NCBI RefSeq assembly: GCF_038594945.1
Contig: NZ_JBCFYD010000001.1
Location: forward strand, 496,001 to 560,000
Direction of reading: 5' to 3'
DNA from: Fodinibius sp. Rm-B-1B1-1
GTDB taxonomy: Bacteria; Bacteroidota; Rhodothermia; Balneolales; Balneolaceae
DNA length: 64,000 bases
In this document: positions 1-9,152 of the stretch, piece by piece
Position numbering within the stretch: the stretch's first letter is position 1
How the letters are laid out: each line of letters starts with the position of its first letter
Notes under the pieces: generated by a model
Databases searched by the model: none
Told to the model about the DNA's origin: nothing
The model's input: only the letters and a program-made list of their open reading frames with translations
Program-made: the position numbers and the translations under genes

Positions 1-2
1 CT

Positions 3-806
3 AAATGCTACCAGGCGATCAACCGGTTTTCGGAGGATATAGATCTTGTGGTGTTAGAAGATCCCGACCTGTCCAACACTCAAATGGACAAAAGAGTCCG
101 GGATGTTAGCAAAGTGGTTGATGATACCGATTTGGAGGAAGTAGAATTACCCAGGATTACCATGAAACGTGGGAAAAATAGAAAGGTAGCCTACGAGTAT
201 GCAAAACATGGATATGACCAAACCTATGGGCAGGTTCGCGATAAAATCATAGTTGAGGTTTCAAGGCTGGGACATTTTGAACCTCATGAAGAAGTAGAGG
301 TTCACTCGTTTATAGCCGATATGATGAAAGCGAGAGGTCAGAAAGAGCTCATTGAAAAATATGGATTAGCTCCCTTCCCCTTGAAAGTACTAACGATAGA
401 ACGGACCTTTTGCGAAAAGATAATGTCACTGGTCCGATTTTCTCACGCCGAAAATCCCTATGAGGATCTCGGGAATAAAGTCCGCCATACCTACGATATT
501 CACATGCTGTTAAAGCAACCGGCAATTCAAGACTTCTTTGAAAGCGATAAGCTGGATGAGATGCTGCTTCAAGTGGGAGCAGACGATATCGAAAGCTATG
601 GCGACAAATACAACTGGCTGTACAAGCATCCTGCATCAGCCCTTCTTTTTGACAAACCCGAAGCAACCTGGGATAAGATCAGGTCTGTTTATAACGGCAC
701 TTTTAGTGAGTTGGTTATTGGCGATCTTCCGGAAGATGATGCTGTACTACAAGATATTAAAAGGGTTGCTGAGCGGCTGAAAGATATTGATTGGGATCTG
801 GGATAG
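3..806 (+). CDS. AbiEii/AbiGii-family nucleotidyltransferase toxin, 5' truncated
   Basis: The reading frame is open to the left edge of the window, so the true start lies upstream. The first visible residues, AINRFSEDIDLVV, are the signature of the AbiEii/AbiGii nucleotidyltransferase family, with the metal-binding Asp pair in SEDIDL. The later segment LKVLTIERTFCEKIMSLVR followed by KVRHTYDIHML is also typical of the family. AbiEii proteins are toxins of type IV-like abortive-infection pairs; the AbiEi antitoxin normally lies just upstream and would be outside the window. The gene is convergent with the AT-rich minus-strand block that follows, and may belong to the same defence neighbourhood. 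The family call is firm; activity is inferred. Confidence 0.85.
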   Translation, partial: KCYQAINRFSEDIDLVVLEDPDLSNTQMDKRVRDVSKVVDDTDLEEVELPRITMKRGKNRKVAYEYAKHGYDQTYGQVRDKIIVEVSRLGHFEPHEEVEVHSFIADMMKARGQKELIEKYGLAPFPLKVLTIERTFCEKIMSLVRFSHAENPYEDLGNKVRHTYDIHMLLKQPAIQDFFESDKLDEMLLQVGADDIESYGDKYNWLYKHPASALLFDKPEATWDKIRSVYNGTFSELVIGDLPEDDAVLQDIKRVAERLKDIDWDLG

Positions 807-818
807 GACTACTTCACT

Positions 819-1829
819 TTAACCTTCCGCAAGCTTTCTACCCAATAAAGCTTCAAATCTATTTATAAGCATTGATTTAAGTTCGGTAATGTTACTGTAT
901 GCCGGCACATTATGAATGGCTAAATCAAAATGTATTTCGGTTCCTTTCTTTCGATATAAAATCGGTTTTTTATCCATTGCATGAGCATAGCCGATTTCGT
1001 AGTAAACATTAGGCCTTGAACCAGACAAATCCGCAATCAAGTATTCAGATTTCCGTATATGTTTTAGAATCACGTCGGTAATCCGATCTTGATGCTCAAT
1101 ATCATCTGCTCTGATTGCTTTTAGTCCAAATTTATCACAGACTTCTTTAATAGTATTTTTTACATCTTCCAGTCCTGGAATGTCTTCATTCATATGCATC
1201 ATAATAAAAACGGTATTTTTGTAAATACCCTCCTTTTCCTCTTCTTGCTTCTCAGGAATAGAAAATTCATTTCTATTACTATTACTGCGTTTCTCTAGTT
1301 TCTTATTGATTTGATCCTTTATATCAGAATAACTGAGATACTCTATTATAACACCTTCTCTTTCTAACCTTATTTTTGAGTACCCTTCTACATCTTTTTC
1401 ACTTGATGCTCCAGACCAAAAGTTTCCGAGGTCCCTCAAATAGTCAAAGATCTTCCTGACCCTTTCCTCTTGAATACTTAGACTTTCAGCAATTCTTGCA
1501 GAACTAACTTCCTCTAGCTGAGGATTAGCAACTAATTGCTTTCTAACTTCTTTGATTACTGCATCAGTATCATTTAGTAATTGATTATTTGGATCAACTA
1601 AAAAGACCCCCAATAAAGTAAGTTCTTGATATCTGTCGTTTCTCGTATCACTCACATAAAAATTTGAATTGACATTTGTTGGGTGAAAGTCATCAGATAA
1701 ATCATCCCAAAGGTCTACTAATAATTCTCGGGAATTTGCTTTTCCTTCCCCATTCGTCTGTTCATAAACACTCTCTATCCATAAAAATTCATCTTGTGTT
1801 AGCTCGTTTTTCTCTTCTTCTAAAGTCAT
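819..1829 (-). CDS. TIR/nucleoside 2-deoxyribosyltransferase-like effector protein
   Basis: This 336-residue protein has a C-terminal alpha/beta domain (about residues 205-336). It opens with VFIMM and carries ADLSGSRPNVYYEIGYAHA at 266-284. The Glu at 278 occupies the catalytic position of nucleoside 2-deoxyribosyltransferase-like and TIR-like NAD-consuming domains. Residues 105-135 read like a winged helix-turn-helix, and 170-200 are charged and probably a linker. There is no signal peptide or membrane span, so it is cytoplasmic. Proteins with this domain are frequent defence effectors that destroy NAD or nucleotides. It lies at the 3' end of a five-gene minus-strand block of very AT-rich DNA. 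The domain call is good; substrate and trigger are unknown. Confidence 0.65.
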   Translation of the reverse strand: MTLEEEKNELTQDEFLWIESVYEQTNGEGKANSRELLVDLWDDLSDDFHPTNVNSNFYVSDTRNDRYQELTLLGVFLVDPNNQLLNDTDAVIKEVRKQLVANPQLEEVSSARIAESLSIQEERVRKIFDYLRDLGNFWSGASSEKDVEGYSKIRLEREGVIIEYLSYSDIKDQINKKLEKRSNSNRNEFSIPEKQEEEKEGIYKNTVFIMMHMNEDIPGLEDVKNTIKEVCDKFGLKAIRADDIEHQDRITDVILKHIRKSEYLIADLSGSRPNVYYEIGYAHAMDKKPILYRKKGTEIHFDLAIHNVPAYSNITELKSMLINRFEALLGRKLAEG

Positions 1830-2003
1830 TTTTTCAATTATGTTAATTAAACTCTGAGAATGATAAGGGCTTAAATTGGATCAGAATTTTAGCTATTTGT
1901 AATAAACTTGCCTTTAATTGTTTGGGTTAATTCTTGCTGAAAAATTTAGGGAAACTAACCAGGAAGAAAAAAGCATATCCGTTTCCCTATTGCTAGCAAG
2001 TAT

Positions 2004-3119
2004 CTAAACTATCGATGGTTTTACAACATCTCTTTTTGCAAATTCACTCGCTACTAAGTAAACAAATTGTACTAATTGGTTATTTATAAATTCAGAGACA
2101 AACGTACTGTAGTTTGACTTCATAATCTTCTTAAATTGGGATGGTCTATATCTTGTAATCGAACTTAGATAGAATGAAAAAGCATATATAGAGGCTAATT
2201 GTGGTAGAACTAGCTCATTATCAGATTTATTTGCCATATAGGCATAATATTTTCTGTAAGGCTTGCTACTCGACAATACCACCCATGTTGGTGGTATTAA
2301 TTTATTGCTTAATTGCTCTAAATAATCAGAAGGCCAACCACCGTGAGTTATAGGGGTATCTAATTCAAATTCATAATAAATACCATCGCTGGAAACATGA
2401 GAGAAGTTATCTTTTAAATCTGTCCGCTTTAAGAAGTCTTTTACCGAAACTCTCAACCTCCTTAAATCATGTTTCTCAACTTTAAAATTCATCCATAGCT
2501 CATTATCATCATTATTTAACAATGTAATATCCTTTAAAGAGATAAATTTTTCTGCACTTCGTGTTGAGGAACACATTATTCTATGACCATTTAAAATTTG
2601 ATAAACAATATCTGATAATTTAATTATTGCTCTATTTTTCAATCGATCATTAGTCAAAAATTGATAGAAATCGTCAAACAAGTTGGAGGTTGTACCAGAT
2701 GACCGGTAATAAACTAGTTTATGATTTTCGAAAGATAAGTCTGAGTTAGATTCCTGTAAGCCATGTTTAGCTTCATCAACAGAAGGTTTAAAACCTCGCT
2801 TGAGCAGTAAAGTCTTAACCAGATTCATCATACAATAATATAGAAGCAATGGTTTTGAGGCTATGGATGTACTATTATTATAAGCTTTTTGAAAGTCTAC
2901 AGATTGTTCAAAATAATATTCTGCATCCGTCCTTATTTGGTCATTTTCAATTTCATTTAGCGATGCCCTGATTAATCCCCATGGATCATTAGTAAAAACT
3001 TGTGTCTGAGTTGTTGCTCTTCCTCGCCCCCTTCTTAGAATAGGCCAATAAGTAAATTTTACTGGACGTTCATTCACATGTAGCTGTTCACCAACTCTTT
3101 TTTCTCTTGTACGTGACAT
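2004..3119 (-). CDS. YaaC-like protein
   Basis: This 371-residue protein resembles the YaaC family. Near residues 85-105 it has SKPLLLYYCMMNLVKTLLLK, followed by KHGL, the family's most recognisable stretch. The rest is a mixed alpha/beta protein with no membrane span and no metal-binding motif that I can see. The function of YaaC proteins is not established. Here it sits between a HEPN protein and a TIR-like protein on the same strand, with 143-174 bases between genes, which suggests a role in the putative defence block. The start is the first ATG (MSRTREKR). Codon use is AT-rich, like its neighbours and unlike the DNA after 7700. Confidence 0.6.
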   Translation of the reverse strand: MSRTREKRVGEQLHVNERPVKFTYWPILRRGRGRATTQTQVFTNDPWGLIRASLNEIENDQIRTDAEYYFEQSVDFQKAYNNSTSIASKPLLLYYCMMNLVKTLLLKRGFKPSVDEAKHGLQESNSDLSFENHKLVYYRSSGTTSNLFDDFYQFLTNDRLKNRAIIKLSDIVYQILNGHRIMCSSTRSAEKFISLKDITLLNNDDNELWMNFKVEKHDLRRLRVSVKDFLKRTDLKDNFSHVSSDGIYYEFELDTPITHGGWPSDYLEQLSNKLIPPTWVVLSSSKPYRKYYAYMANKSDNELVLPQLASIYAFSFYLSSITRYRPSQFKKIMKSNYSTFVSEFINNQLVQFVYLVASEFAKRDVVKPSIV

Positions 3120-3262
3120 GAAAGGTTCGATTTCAAACAGTCAGACGTAAAAATTGCTGACCTAAGTATTAAAATTGACTATAAATGAAAGGGTAATCAT
3201 AAAAAGTTAGGCTACCAAGATCAGAAAACCCACTTCATTCGAATAAACTATTTTTTTAACTA

Positions 3263-4237
3263 CTACCCACCGAATGCGGCCGCTATTTTTTCGAAGTCAT
3301 TTATTTTTTTTAATTGATAAAAATCCCACTCAGCTGTCATCCCAAATTGATTTGGCTCGGATACTATGATCGCATAAATCACATTATTTTCTTCAAGATT
3401 GGTCGACTTAATGTACTCAATCAATTCATCAGTTAAATCAACAACAACAGTTGCGCCTGGCACATATACTTGACCTTCAATTGTTGTTTCTTTGAAATCG
3501 ATATCAAGATCAAGAATTTTATAAAAGTCCTCCTTCACAACTAAGTCTTGATCTGGTGAGAATGCAGTTGGAAATTTGAGTAAATGAGAAGATACATTCC
3601 TCAGCTTCATTATTGTCTCATTAAAGTTTCTTGCGTCTTCATTATCGGGTTTCGCAATATTTTTTATTAACTCAACGAAGTTTTCAGGGGTCAATTTGTC
3701 ATTAGCAAAGAGAATTGATCTAATAACTGATTTTAAGCTATTTAATACATTTAGAGCATCTCTCTTTAATTCTGCTTCATTTTTAACTTTAAAGTCATCA
3801 TTATAGTGCAAACAGTCATTTCTAATTTTTCTTATATCATCAATTGAATCGAAGATATCTTGTGTTATTAAGCCATCATCTAAAAGGTTGTTTGATCTTT
3901 GATACTGTGTATCATTTTCGTATTCAGGTTTACCAAGTTTGATTGCTAGATATTTTAGAAAATCTTCAGCTGAAACACCTATCAAAGCAATACAACTAGT
4001 ATAGAAACCTAACTCATATAAACTCTCTGCTTCACGAATGAGTTTAATAAAGTCACTTGTCTCAGATAAATATTGGATTTCTTCAATCTCCCATTTACGG
4101 TCAATCATATCATCAATATTATCATTTATCCACTCATTGATAATGTTTTCATAAGCATCTTTATCTCTCTTCTCGAACTTTTCTTGTAGCTCATTGGGTA
4201 CTAAGTCATAATTATATTTATGAAAGTCGATATACAT
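3263..4237 (-). CDS. HEPN-domain protein with RxxxxH motif
   Basis: Residues 65-175 of this 324-residue protein form a helical domain: an Ala/Glu helix around SLYELGFYTSCIALIGVSAE, then the motif R139-N-D-C-L-H144. That is the Rx4H active-site signature of HEPN ribonucleases, in a DUF4145-like arrangement. The C-terminal half (about 180-324) is a separate acidic alpha/beta region I do not recognise. HEPN proteins commonly act as RNases in abortive-infection, toxin-antitoxin and CRISPR systems. Its neighbours are nuclease-like and TIR-like genes on the same strand. The HEPN call rests on motif and helix context; RNase activity is inferred. Confidence 0.6.
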   Translation of the reverse strand: MYIDFHKYNYDLVPNELQEKFEKRDKDAYENIINEWINDNIDDMIDRKWEIEEIQYLSETSDFIKLIREAESLYELGFYTSCIALIGVSAEDFLKYLAIKLGKPEYENDTQYQRSNNLLDDGLITQDIFDSIDDIRKIRNDCLHYNDDFKVKNEAELKRDALNVLNSLKSVIRSILFANDKLTPENFVELIKNIAKPDNEDARNFNETIMKLRNVSSHLLKFPTAFSPDQDLVVKEDFYKILDLDIDFKETTIEGQVYVPGATVVVDLTDELIEYIKSTNLEENNVIYAIIVSEPNQFGMTAEWDFYQLKKINDFEKIAAAFGG

Positions 4238-4387
4238 AATTTTGTATTTGTTAGAATTGACTTACATAAGCTTTATTAAAATAAGTGACGCCTGAACATT
4301 GAGTTAATCAGTAACTTTAAAACAAAAACAGGTCGCGAGGCTTAACCAAATAGCATCTTCCTTTTTTAAAGAGTTATTCTGATAACT

Positions 4388-5350
4388 TTATTCGATTTTA
4401 TTTTTCTTTTCGATTATACGATCAAGAGTTTCTTCATATTCTTTTAATTGTTGGAGAGGGACTTGCAGTCTATTTATTTGATTGAGACCTAAGGAATGAT
4501 GAGCTCCAATACCTTCTTTACCAACAATCGATGTGAGGATTTTTTTAAACTCCTTTAATTGACTTAGCGGAACTTGTAATCTACTAATTGGATCTCCTAT
4601 AATCGCTCGTGTATGGATGTTACTTCCTGCGATAGATTGGAGTATTTTTTTAAACTCTTTTAATTCATCTAATGGTACTCTCAACTTAGAGACATGGCCT
4701 TTCTGTGATAATCCAGGTACGGATATTTGTGATGCATTTGAAAAGCCAGTTATCTGATTCAGAACATTTTGAAACTCTCTGAGTTCTTCAGTGGGTATAT
4801 TGTTTTTACTCTCTTTAATCACTTCATTAATTCTATCATTTATTTCGTGTAATACTTCATCTCTTGAACTAATAAAAGATATTTGTTCCTCCTTTGTCAT
4901 ATCTATATCGAGAAATTCAAGCCTTACGCCATAACAAGGTGGAGAATCTAAAGCTTGAGAAACTCTCTCTAAGTGATAAACATCTATTTCTATTTTCTCA
5001 TCTATATTTTTTAATTCTTTTCTTTCAGCAACAGTTATTTCTTGATTTGTAAAAAAGATAAAACCTTGTTGATCTGTCATTTTTTTGAAGTCATTGTTAA
5101 ACTTTTTCTTCAATTTTGACCAACTAAGTTCATTTTTTGAAAAAGTAACTGCTACTAAAAATACCTTATTATTTTTATAACAGATTATATCTTTACCTTG
5201 ATCAGGACCACCATGGGGATGAGAAGGATCTAAAAATTTGAATCCTTCATATCTTAATGTTTGCGATGCCAGTCGCTCTGCTTCTTTGCTACCTTTAGTC
5301 CAATTTTTAAGTCTATGCCATGTTTCATCTCCAGAATTTCTTCTACCCAT
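4388..5350 (-). CDS. PD-(D/E)xK-like nuclease domain with four C-terminal VPL..LKEF repeats
   Basis: The N-terminal part (about 25-140) looks like a restriction-endonuclease fold: a helix, then GGPDQGKDIICY with D50 and D54, then the strand KVFLVAVTF where the catalytic E/Q-x-K strand would fall, although the Lys is displaced. The C-terminal part has four copies of an 18-residue unit with consensus [IV]P[TL]xxL[KR]E[FY]xxxLxxI, at 185-202, 225-242, 260-277 and 297-314. The copies are 35-40 residues apart and separated by variable linkers. I know no named family with this architecture. It is probably cytoplasmic, and its position inside the AT-rich block suggests a defence function. Nuclease activity is uncertain because the canonical triad is incomplete. 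Confidence 0.55.
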   Translation of the reverse strand: MGRRNSGDETWHRLKNWTKGSKEAERLASQTLRYEGFKFLDPSHPHGGPDQGKDIICYKNNKVFLVAVTFSKNELSWSKLKKKFNNDFKKMTDQQGFIFFTNQEITVAERKELKNIDEKIEIDVYHLERVSQALDSPPCYGVRLEFLDIDMTKEEQISFISSRDEVLHEINDRINEVIKESKNNIPTEELREFQNVLNQITGFSNASQISVPGLSQKGHVSKLRVPLDELKEFKKILQSIAGSNIHTRAIIGDPISRLQVPLSQLKEFKKILTSIVGKEGIGAHHSLGLNQINRLQVPLQQLKEYEETLDRIIEKKNKIE

Positions 5351-5441
5351 AAAAATATTTTGGTTCGCGTTGATTTAATTCCTAATTATGTAAAATAGAA
5401 CTTAAAACTTTATGCACCTCCTTTTGAAGAAGTACTTAACA

Positions 5442-7472
5442 TTATTCTGACCAACGAATTACATTGTAAGCCCCTTTTACAATTGGCTCTATGCTAAGAT
5501 CAAACCACTCTTCTATATGATTTAACTCTTTAAGTACCTGGTCCTTAAAGTTATCATCATAATTATTCTGGCCCAATAGCCAACCCATCTGTCTTGAAGC
5601 TTCGACAAGTAATACTTCTGGTAAAACTATAACTAATTGAGTCATTTTTTCGGACTGCCTTTCCACTGGATCAGTTTTGTGTTTTTTGATAAGTAGTTCA
5701 CTGCAAAATTTATTAAGATCGATAAATTCCTTTAGGTGTTTTTCAAGTACTGAAATGAGTTTGCTTTTTGAAAGGTCTGGGGCTATCTGATCAACTAACT
5801 TGGCAAATTGTATTGCAAATTTAAATTCGATCTTTTGTAAGGTCTTTATTTTAAGATCAAAATTTTTAAAAAACTCTTTCCCAATATTATTACTCTCACG
5901 ATATACCATATATGAATCCATATTGTTAAACAGAATTCTCAAGTCTTCATACTCTAAATTAGAAACATATTCATCGGAAAAGTTAAACCCCACAAGTTCA
6001 AGTGATTCTTGTATTAATAATACAGCCTCCTTTGTGATTTTTTCTTCGAAATAAATTTTTAGCAATTCTTTTCTTAATCCAAAATCCTTTGGAAATCTTG
6101 AAATCAATTCTTTTAAAAGTTGTATTGCCTGCTTTTTTATTTGCTCATCTTTATTCCAAGAATTAATCAATATTGATAGTTTTAGACTTTTCAATGACTT
6201 ATCACCCGGATAAATTTGTTGCCCTGATCCAACAAGGCTTAAGGCAGTCTGTGTCTCACCTAGATCTTCATGAAATTTAGCTAACCAATAATAGATTACA
6301 CTGTTATCAAAATATCCATTTTCAGAAATGCGTAAAGCTTTATTCAATAACTTAATCGCTTGATGATATTCACTGAAAATATTACCTAAAGTAGCAGCTT
6401 TGCTGATTAAGGCTTCAATTAAATCCGGCTTTAGCTCTAAGGCTTTGTCGAGACATTCCATCTCTTTTTCATGTTCCTTAAGGTAGTAATAGCATTCGCT
6501 TAAATTTTTCCAAATTCTGGGATCATTAGGATTACCCTGCAGTGCTTTCTTATAATATTCCAACGCCTCAGAATAGTCTTCTAAGCCAGCACACATATTT
6601 CCAAAGTTGTAATAATCATCCCATCCCCATGAATCGCGACTTATATCAAGCATGATAGCTTTTGCATCTTTAACCATTTCCTTGTGTTGCTCTTTTCGCC
6701 CTTTATCACACAAAATAGCCGCTTTCATTTTTAACAATTGAGTATCTGAAGACTTTTTTCGAAGCGCTTTGACTATAAATCTAAGTGCCTGTTGATAATT
6801 ATGAGTCTGATAGTAACACCATGATACCAGAGAGTTTATTTCCGGATTATCTAATGAATTGTCTCTAACAAATCCTATAACTACTTCATATTTTCCTTGT
6901 AAGTATAGAAGTATCAATTCACGATATGTTACAGTCCCTTGAAGTGATTCAATCAAAGATTTTTCAAGAGGGCGGCGATCAACTTCAATATCTTTTAACA
7001 GGTGATTATCAGCAATCAACTTTTTGTGGATATCCTCAAAGGCACTTGTATCAAGCATCTTCTGGAAAGTATAGCTAAAAGTTTTTTGGTTAGTACTTTC
7101 CAGATCTATTTGTTTTGCGTTTGCTGAAAGTGCAATCTGACGTGTCCACTCCCAATAAAAAGCATCTTCATCAACTGAATAAATAATGAACAAGGAGTGT
7201 ATAGTATTAAGAAGATAATTAATAGTATTTATCGGTACGGGGAATCGAACACTATCACTTTTAGTTTCCTTCTTTTGACTTTTTACTTGAACATGAGCAC
7301 GTATATTTGTGACGCTGCCATCACTAACTACTTCTAAAATTCGGTCCACCCCATAATCTCCTCCATCTTCACTCCTAAGTATGAATAGGTCATTTGGCAG
7401 TAGTTCTCTGAGTTTTCCTAGACTTTTTGCTTCCTGCTTATGCGATGAGTGATGTTGAGGCAAATTCCCCAT
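5442..7472 (-). CDS. DUF4365 nuclease-like domain fused to TPR repeats
   Basis: The N-terminus of this 676-residue protein is a DUF4365 domain: GGDYGVDRILEV (D39, D43, E47) followed by HVQVKSQ (Q62, K64), which matches a PD-(D/E)xK nuclease core. Residues about 190-440 contain tandem tetratricopeptide repeats, for example the unit beginning YYNFGNMCAGLEDYSEALEYY. The remainder is a helical region with no motif I recognise. DUF4365 domains joined to sensor or scaffold domains are common in defence loci. It is the most upstream gene of the minus-strand block, so a promoter for the block should lie in 7473-7600. There is no signal peptide. The domain calls are good; the target is unknown. Confidence 0.75.
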   Translation of the reverse strand: MGNLPQHHSSHKQEAKSLGKLRELLPNDLFILRSEDGGDYGVDRILEVVSDGSVTNIRAHVQVKSQKKETKSDSVRFPVPINTINYLLNTIHSLFIIYSVDEDAFYWEWTRQIALSANAKQIDLESTNQKTFSYTFQKMLDTSAFEDIHKKLIADNHLLKDIEVDRRPLEKSLIESLQGTVTYRELILLYLQGKYEVVIGFVRDNSLDNPEINSLVSWCYYQTHNYQQALRFIVKALRKKSSDTQLLKMKAAILCDKGRKEQHKEMVKDAKAIMLDISRDSWGWDDYYNFGNMCAGLEDYSEALEYYKKALQGNPNDPRIWKNLSECYYYLKEHEKEMECLDKALELKPDLIEALISKAATLGNIFSEYHQAIKLLNKALRISENGYFDNSVIYYWLAKFHEDLGETQTALSLVGSGQQIYPGDKSLKSLKLSILINSWNKDEQIKKQAIQLLKELISRFPKDFGLRKELLKIYFEEKITKEAVLLIQESLELVGFNFSDEYVSNLEYEDLRILFNNMDSYMVYRESNNIGKEFFKNFDLKIKTLQKIEFKFAIQFAKLVDQIAPDLSKSKLISVLEKHLKEFIDLNKFCSELLIKKHKTDPVERQSEKMTQLVIVLPEVLLVEASRQMGWLLGQNNYDDNFKDQVLKELNHIEEWFDLSIEPIVKGAYNVIRWSE

Positions 7473-7636
7473 GATATTTTTTCGGTTGTTTTACATTTAC
7501 AAAAAAGAACTTCGAGATAAGATGTGGTGATTCAAAACTAAAAGGATCATCTTTTCCCAATCCGTCCCAAACGGAAACAACCCATCGCACCCTGTTCCAG
7601 CCCATCCCGGGGTATTTTTCCTGATTTGAATTAGTG

Positions 7637-7698
7637 TTACGTTAGCATCAGTTATTGATCACAGTGGTGCTATTGCATTACGCTAACCAACGCTAATC
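7637..7698. repeat. Three copies of an ACG(T/C)TA core upstream of the virus-like block
   Basis: The spacer before the first gene of the virus-like block holds TTACGTTAGC (7637-7646), TTACGCTAAC (7678-7687) and AACGCTAATC (7689-7698). They are related copies and also form GTTAGC/GCTAAC inverted pairs. The last copy ends just before the ATG at 7701. They could be an operator, a replication or packaging iteron, or part of a recombination site. The copy number is small, so chance is not excluded. Confidence 0.3.
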
Positions 7699-7700
7699 AG

Positions 7701-8717
7701 ATGCCTGAAACGCTGGAAAATATGCCTAACGAAACCCAAGAGCGGGATTACGCCACCTGCCTGCAAGAGCTGGAGCAGGGCCTGCCGATCTTTGGACGCA
7801 TCACCGGTACCACCGACGGGCTCCAGCAAGTTGAGAAGGAGCTCCCCTTTAATTTTCGTCAGCCCTTCAATGTGGTCAAGGCAATATTCAAATTGGACCC
7901 AGGGCTGTATTCTCTACACACCGGCATCGACGAAGATATTGTTATTGGCTTTCGCATTGATCCACCTGACGAGCAATCGGATACCCTGTTACAAGAAACT
8001 ACAAAAGCCAGCAGATCCACTCCTGAAAATTACTACCAGCAACGAGCTCTGCGCCTGGAAGGCGAGCTGCATGACGCCGACCGGAAGATTCGCCAACTCG
8101 TCGATGAAATCATGGGCCTCAAGCGACAGCTATCCGAAGACAAAACGGCTACGCTGCTAACCCATCAAAAAGAGCTGGGCGACCTCAAGGAATCTCACCG
8201 CAACGAAATTGACCGCCTCAAAGAAATTCAACGAAGTAACCTCAAGGCTCTCGAAAAAGAGCTTGGAGAGCTGGAAAAGCTGAAATTCCGCATGGAAATG
8301 GAACAACGAGCTGGTGGCCGAGACGCCGGAAGCCGCATGCTGGATATGCTGGAAGAAAATGCCCCGATGTTTTTTACCGTAATCTCCCAACTGTTTGCGG
8401 GTCAGAGCGCAAGAAATCAGCAAATAAATACGCCGACTGGCACTCCGGATATCAGTGAAGAGCAAGCTAAAGCCATGGCCGAATCTCTTAAAAGCCAACT
8501 TCAACCTACTTCTGGCTCGCTACCCCAACAACCCCATAGCCCCTCTACCGACGAGGCGAGCCAACCCAAAGGTGTCGGGGACCAGACTCCTCGGCACCTT
8601 CCCTCCGACGACAACTCGGAAACTGAGCCCGACGAACTTGGAACACCTGCCACTCTGAATGGCATGTTTGACCCGCCCCACACCAACGGCCACACCGAAC
8701 CAACCATCAGCCTGTAA
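7701..8717 (+). CDS. Coiled-coil protein, first gene of the virus-like block
   Basis: I do not recognise this 338-residue protein. Residues 1-110 look globular. About 113-205 form a long, highly charged coiled coil with regular Leu spacing (RALRLEGELHDADRKIRQL and on). About 210-235 is a short hydrophobic patch (NAPMFFTVISQLFAG), too weak for a membrane span. The last 100 residues are Pro/Ser/Thr-rich, low complexity and probably disordered. The ATG follows repeated ACGYTA elements. Base composition shifts sharply here from AT-rich to balanced, which marks the left side of a new element. It could be a structural or scaffold protein; no function is claimed. Confidence 0.7.
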   Translation: MPETLENMPNETQERDYATCLQELEQGLPIFGRITGTTDGLQQVEKELPFNFRQPFNVVKAIFKLDPGLYSLHTGIDEDIVIGFRIDPPDEQSDTLLQETTKASRSTPENYYQQRALRLEGELHDADRKIRQLVDEIMGLKRQLSEDKTATLLTHQKELGDLKESHRNEIDRLKEIQRSNLKALEKELGELEKLKFRMEMEQRAGGRDAGSRMLDMLEENAPMFFTVISQLFAGQSARNQQINTPTGTPDISEEQAKAMAESLKSQLQPTSGSLPQQPHSPSTDEASQPKGVGDQTPRHLPSDDNSETEPDELGTPATLNGMFDPPHTNGHTEPTISL

Positions 8718-8726
8718 GATTCCACG

Positions 8727-9122
8727 ATGAACCCCGGACAACTAACCCTTTTGAAAATGGCCTTGGAATACTTGGCTGACCAGCCCTGCGGATACGCCTG
8801 CTATGCCAAGCGCATTAAATCCCAGCTGGCTTTGATGCAGCAAGGCGGGCAACCAATCACCGCGACCGACTGGGTCCGGATGGCAAAGATACTTTCTGTG
8901 GAAGCGATAAGCAGGGATATAGGAGCCGAACGCATTGCAAAAACAATATATCCCCTTGTGGATGGATTAGGGCAACACGCTAATACGCTTTGCTATATCC
9001 CTGCCCCTTTCGCTTGTAATCAATTGTTGAGTTTCACGGGCACGACCGTCAGCCCGCAGGTCCGGCGACTGCTCACCGATGTCATCGCTGAGCTGCAAAA
9101 GCTCGTCAAATCCAGCCGGTAA
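8727..9122 (+). CDS. Hypothetical protein, 131 residues
   Basis: A small soluble protein with several Cys in the N-terminal third (CGYACYAKRIKSQL) and helical segments such as ATDWVRMAKILSVEAISRDIG. I cannot assign a family. It starts nine bases after the coiled-coil gene and is probably co-transcribed with it. It lacks the C-terminal membrane segment typical of the next seven small genes. The ATG at 8727 is the first start in the frame. Confidence 0.65.
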   Translation: MNPGQLTLLKMALEYLADQPCGYACYAKRIKSQLALMQQGGQPITATDWVRMAKILSVEAISRDIGAERIAKTIYPLVDGLGQHANTLCYIPAPFACNQLLSFTGTTVSPQVRRLLTDVIAELQKLVKSSR

Positions 9123-9152
9123 TCATATCCATGTCAACGATATCAACAACTA

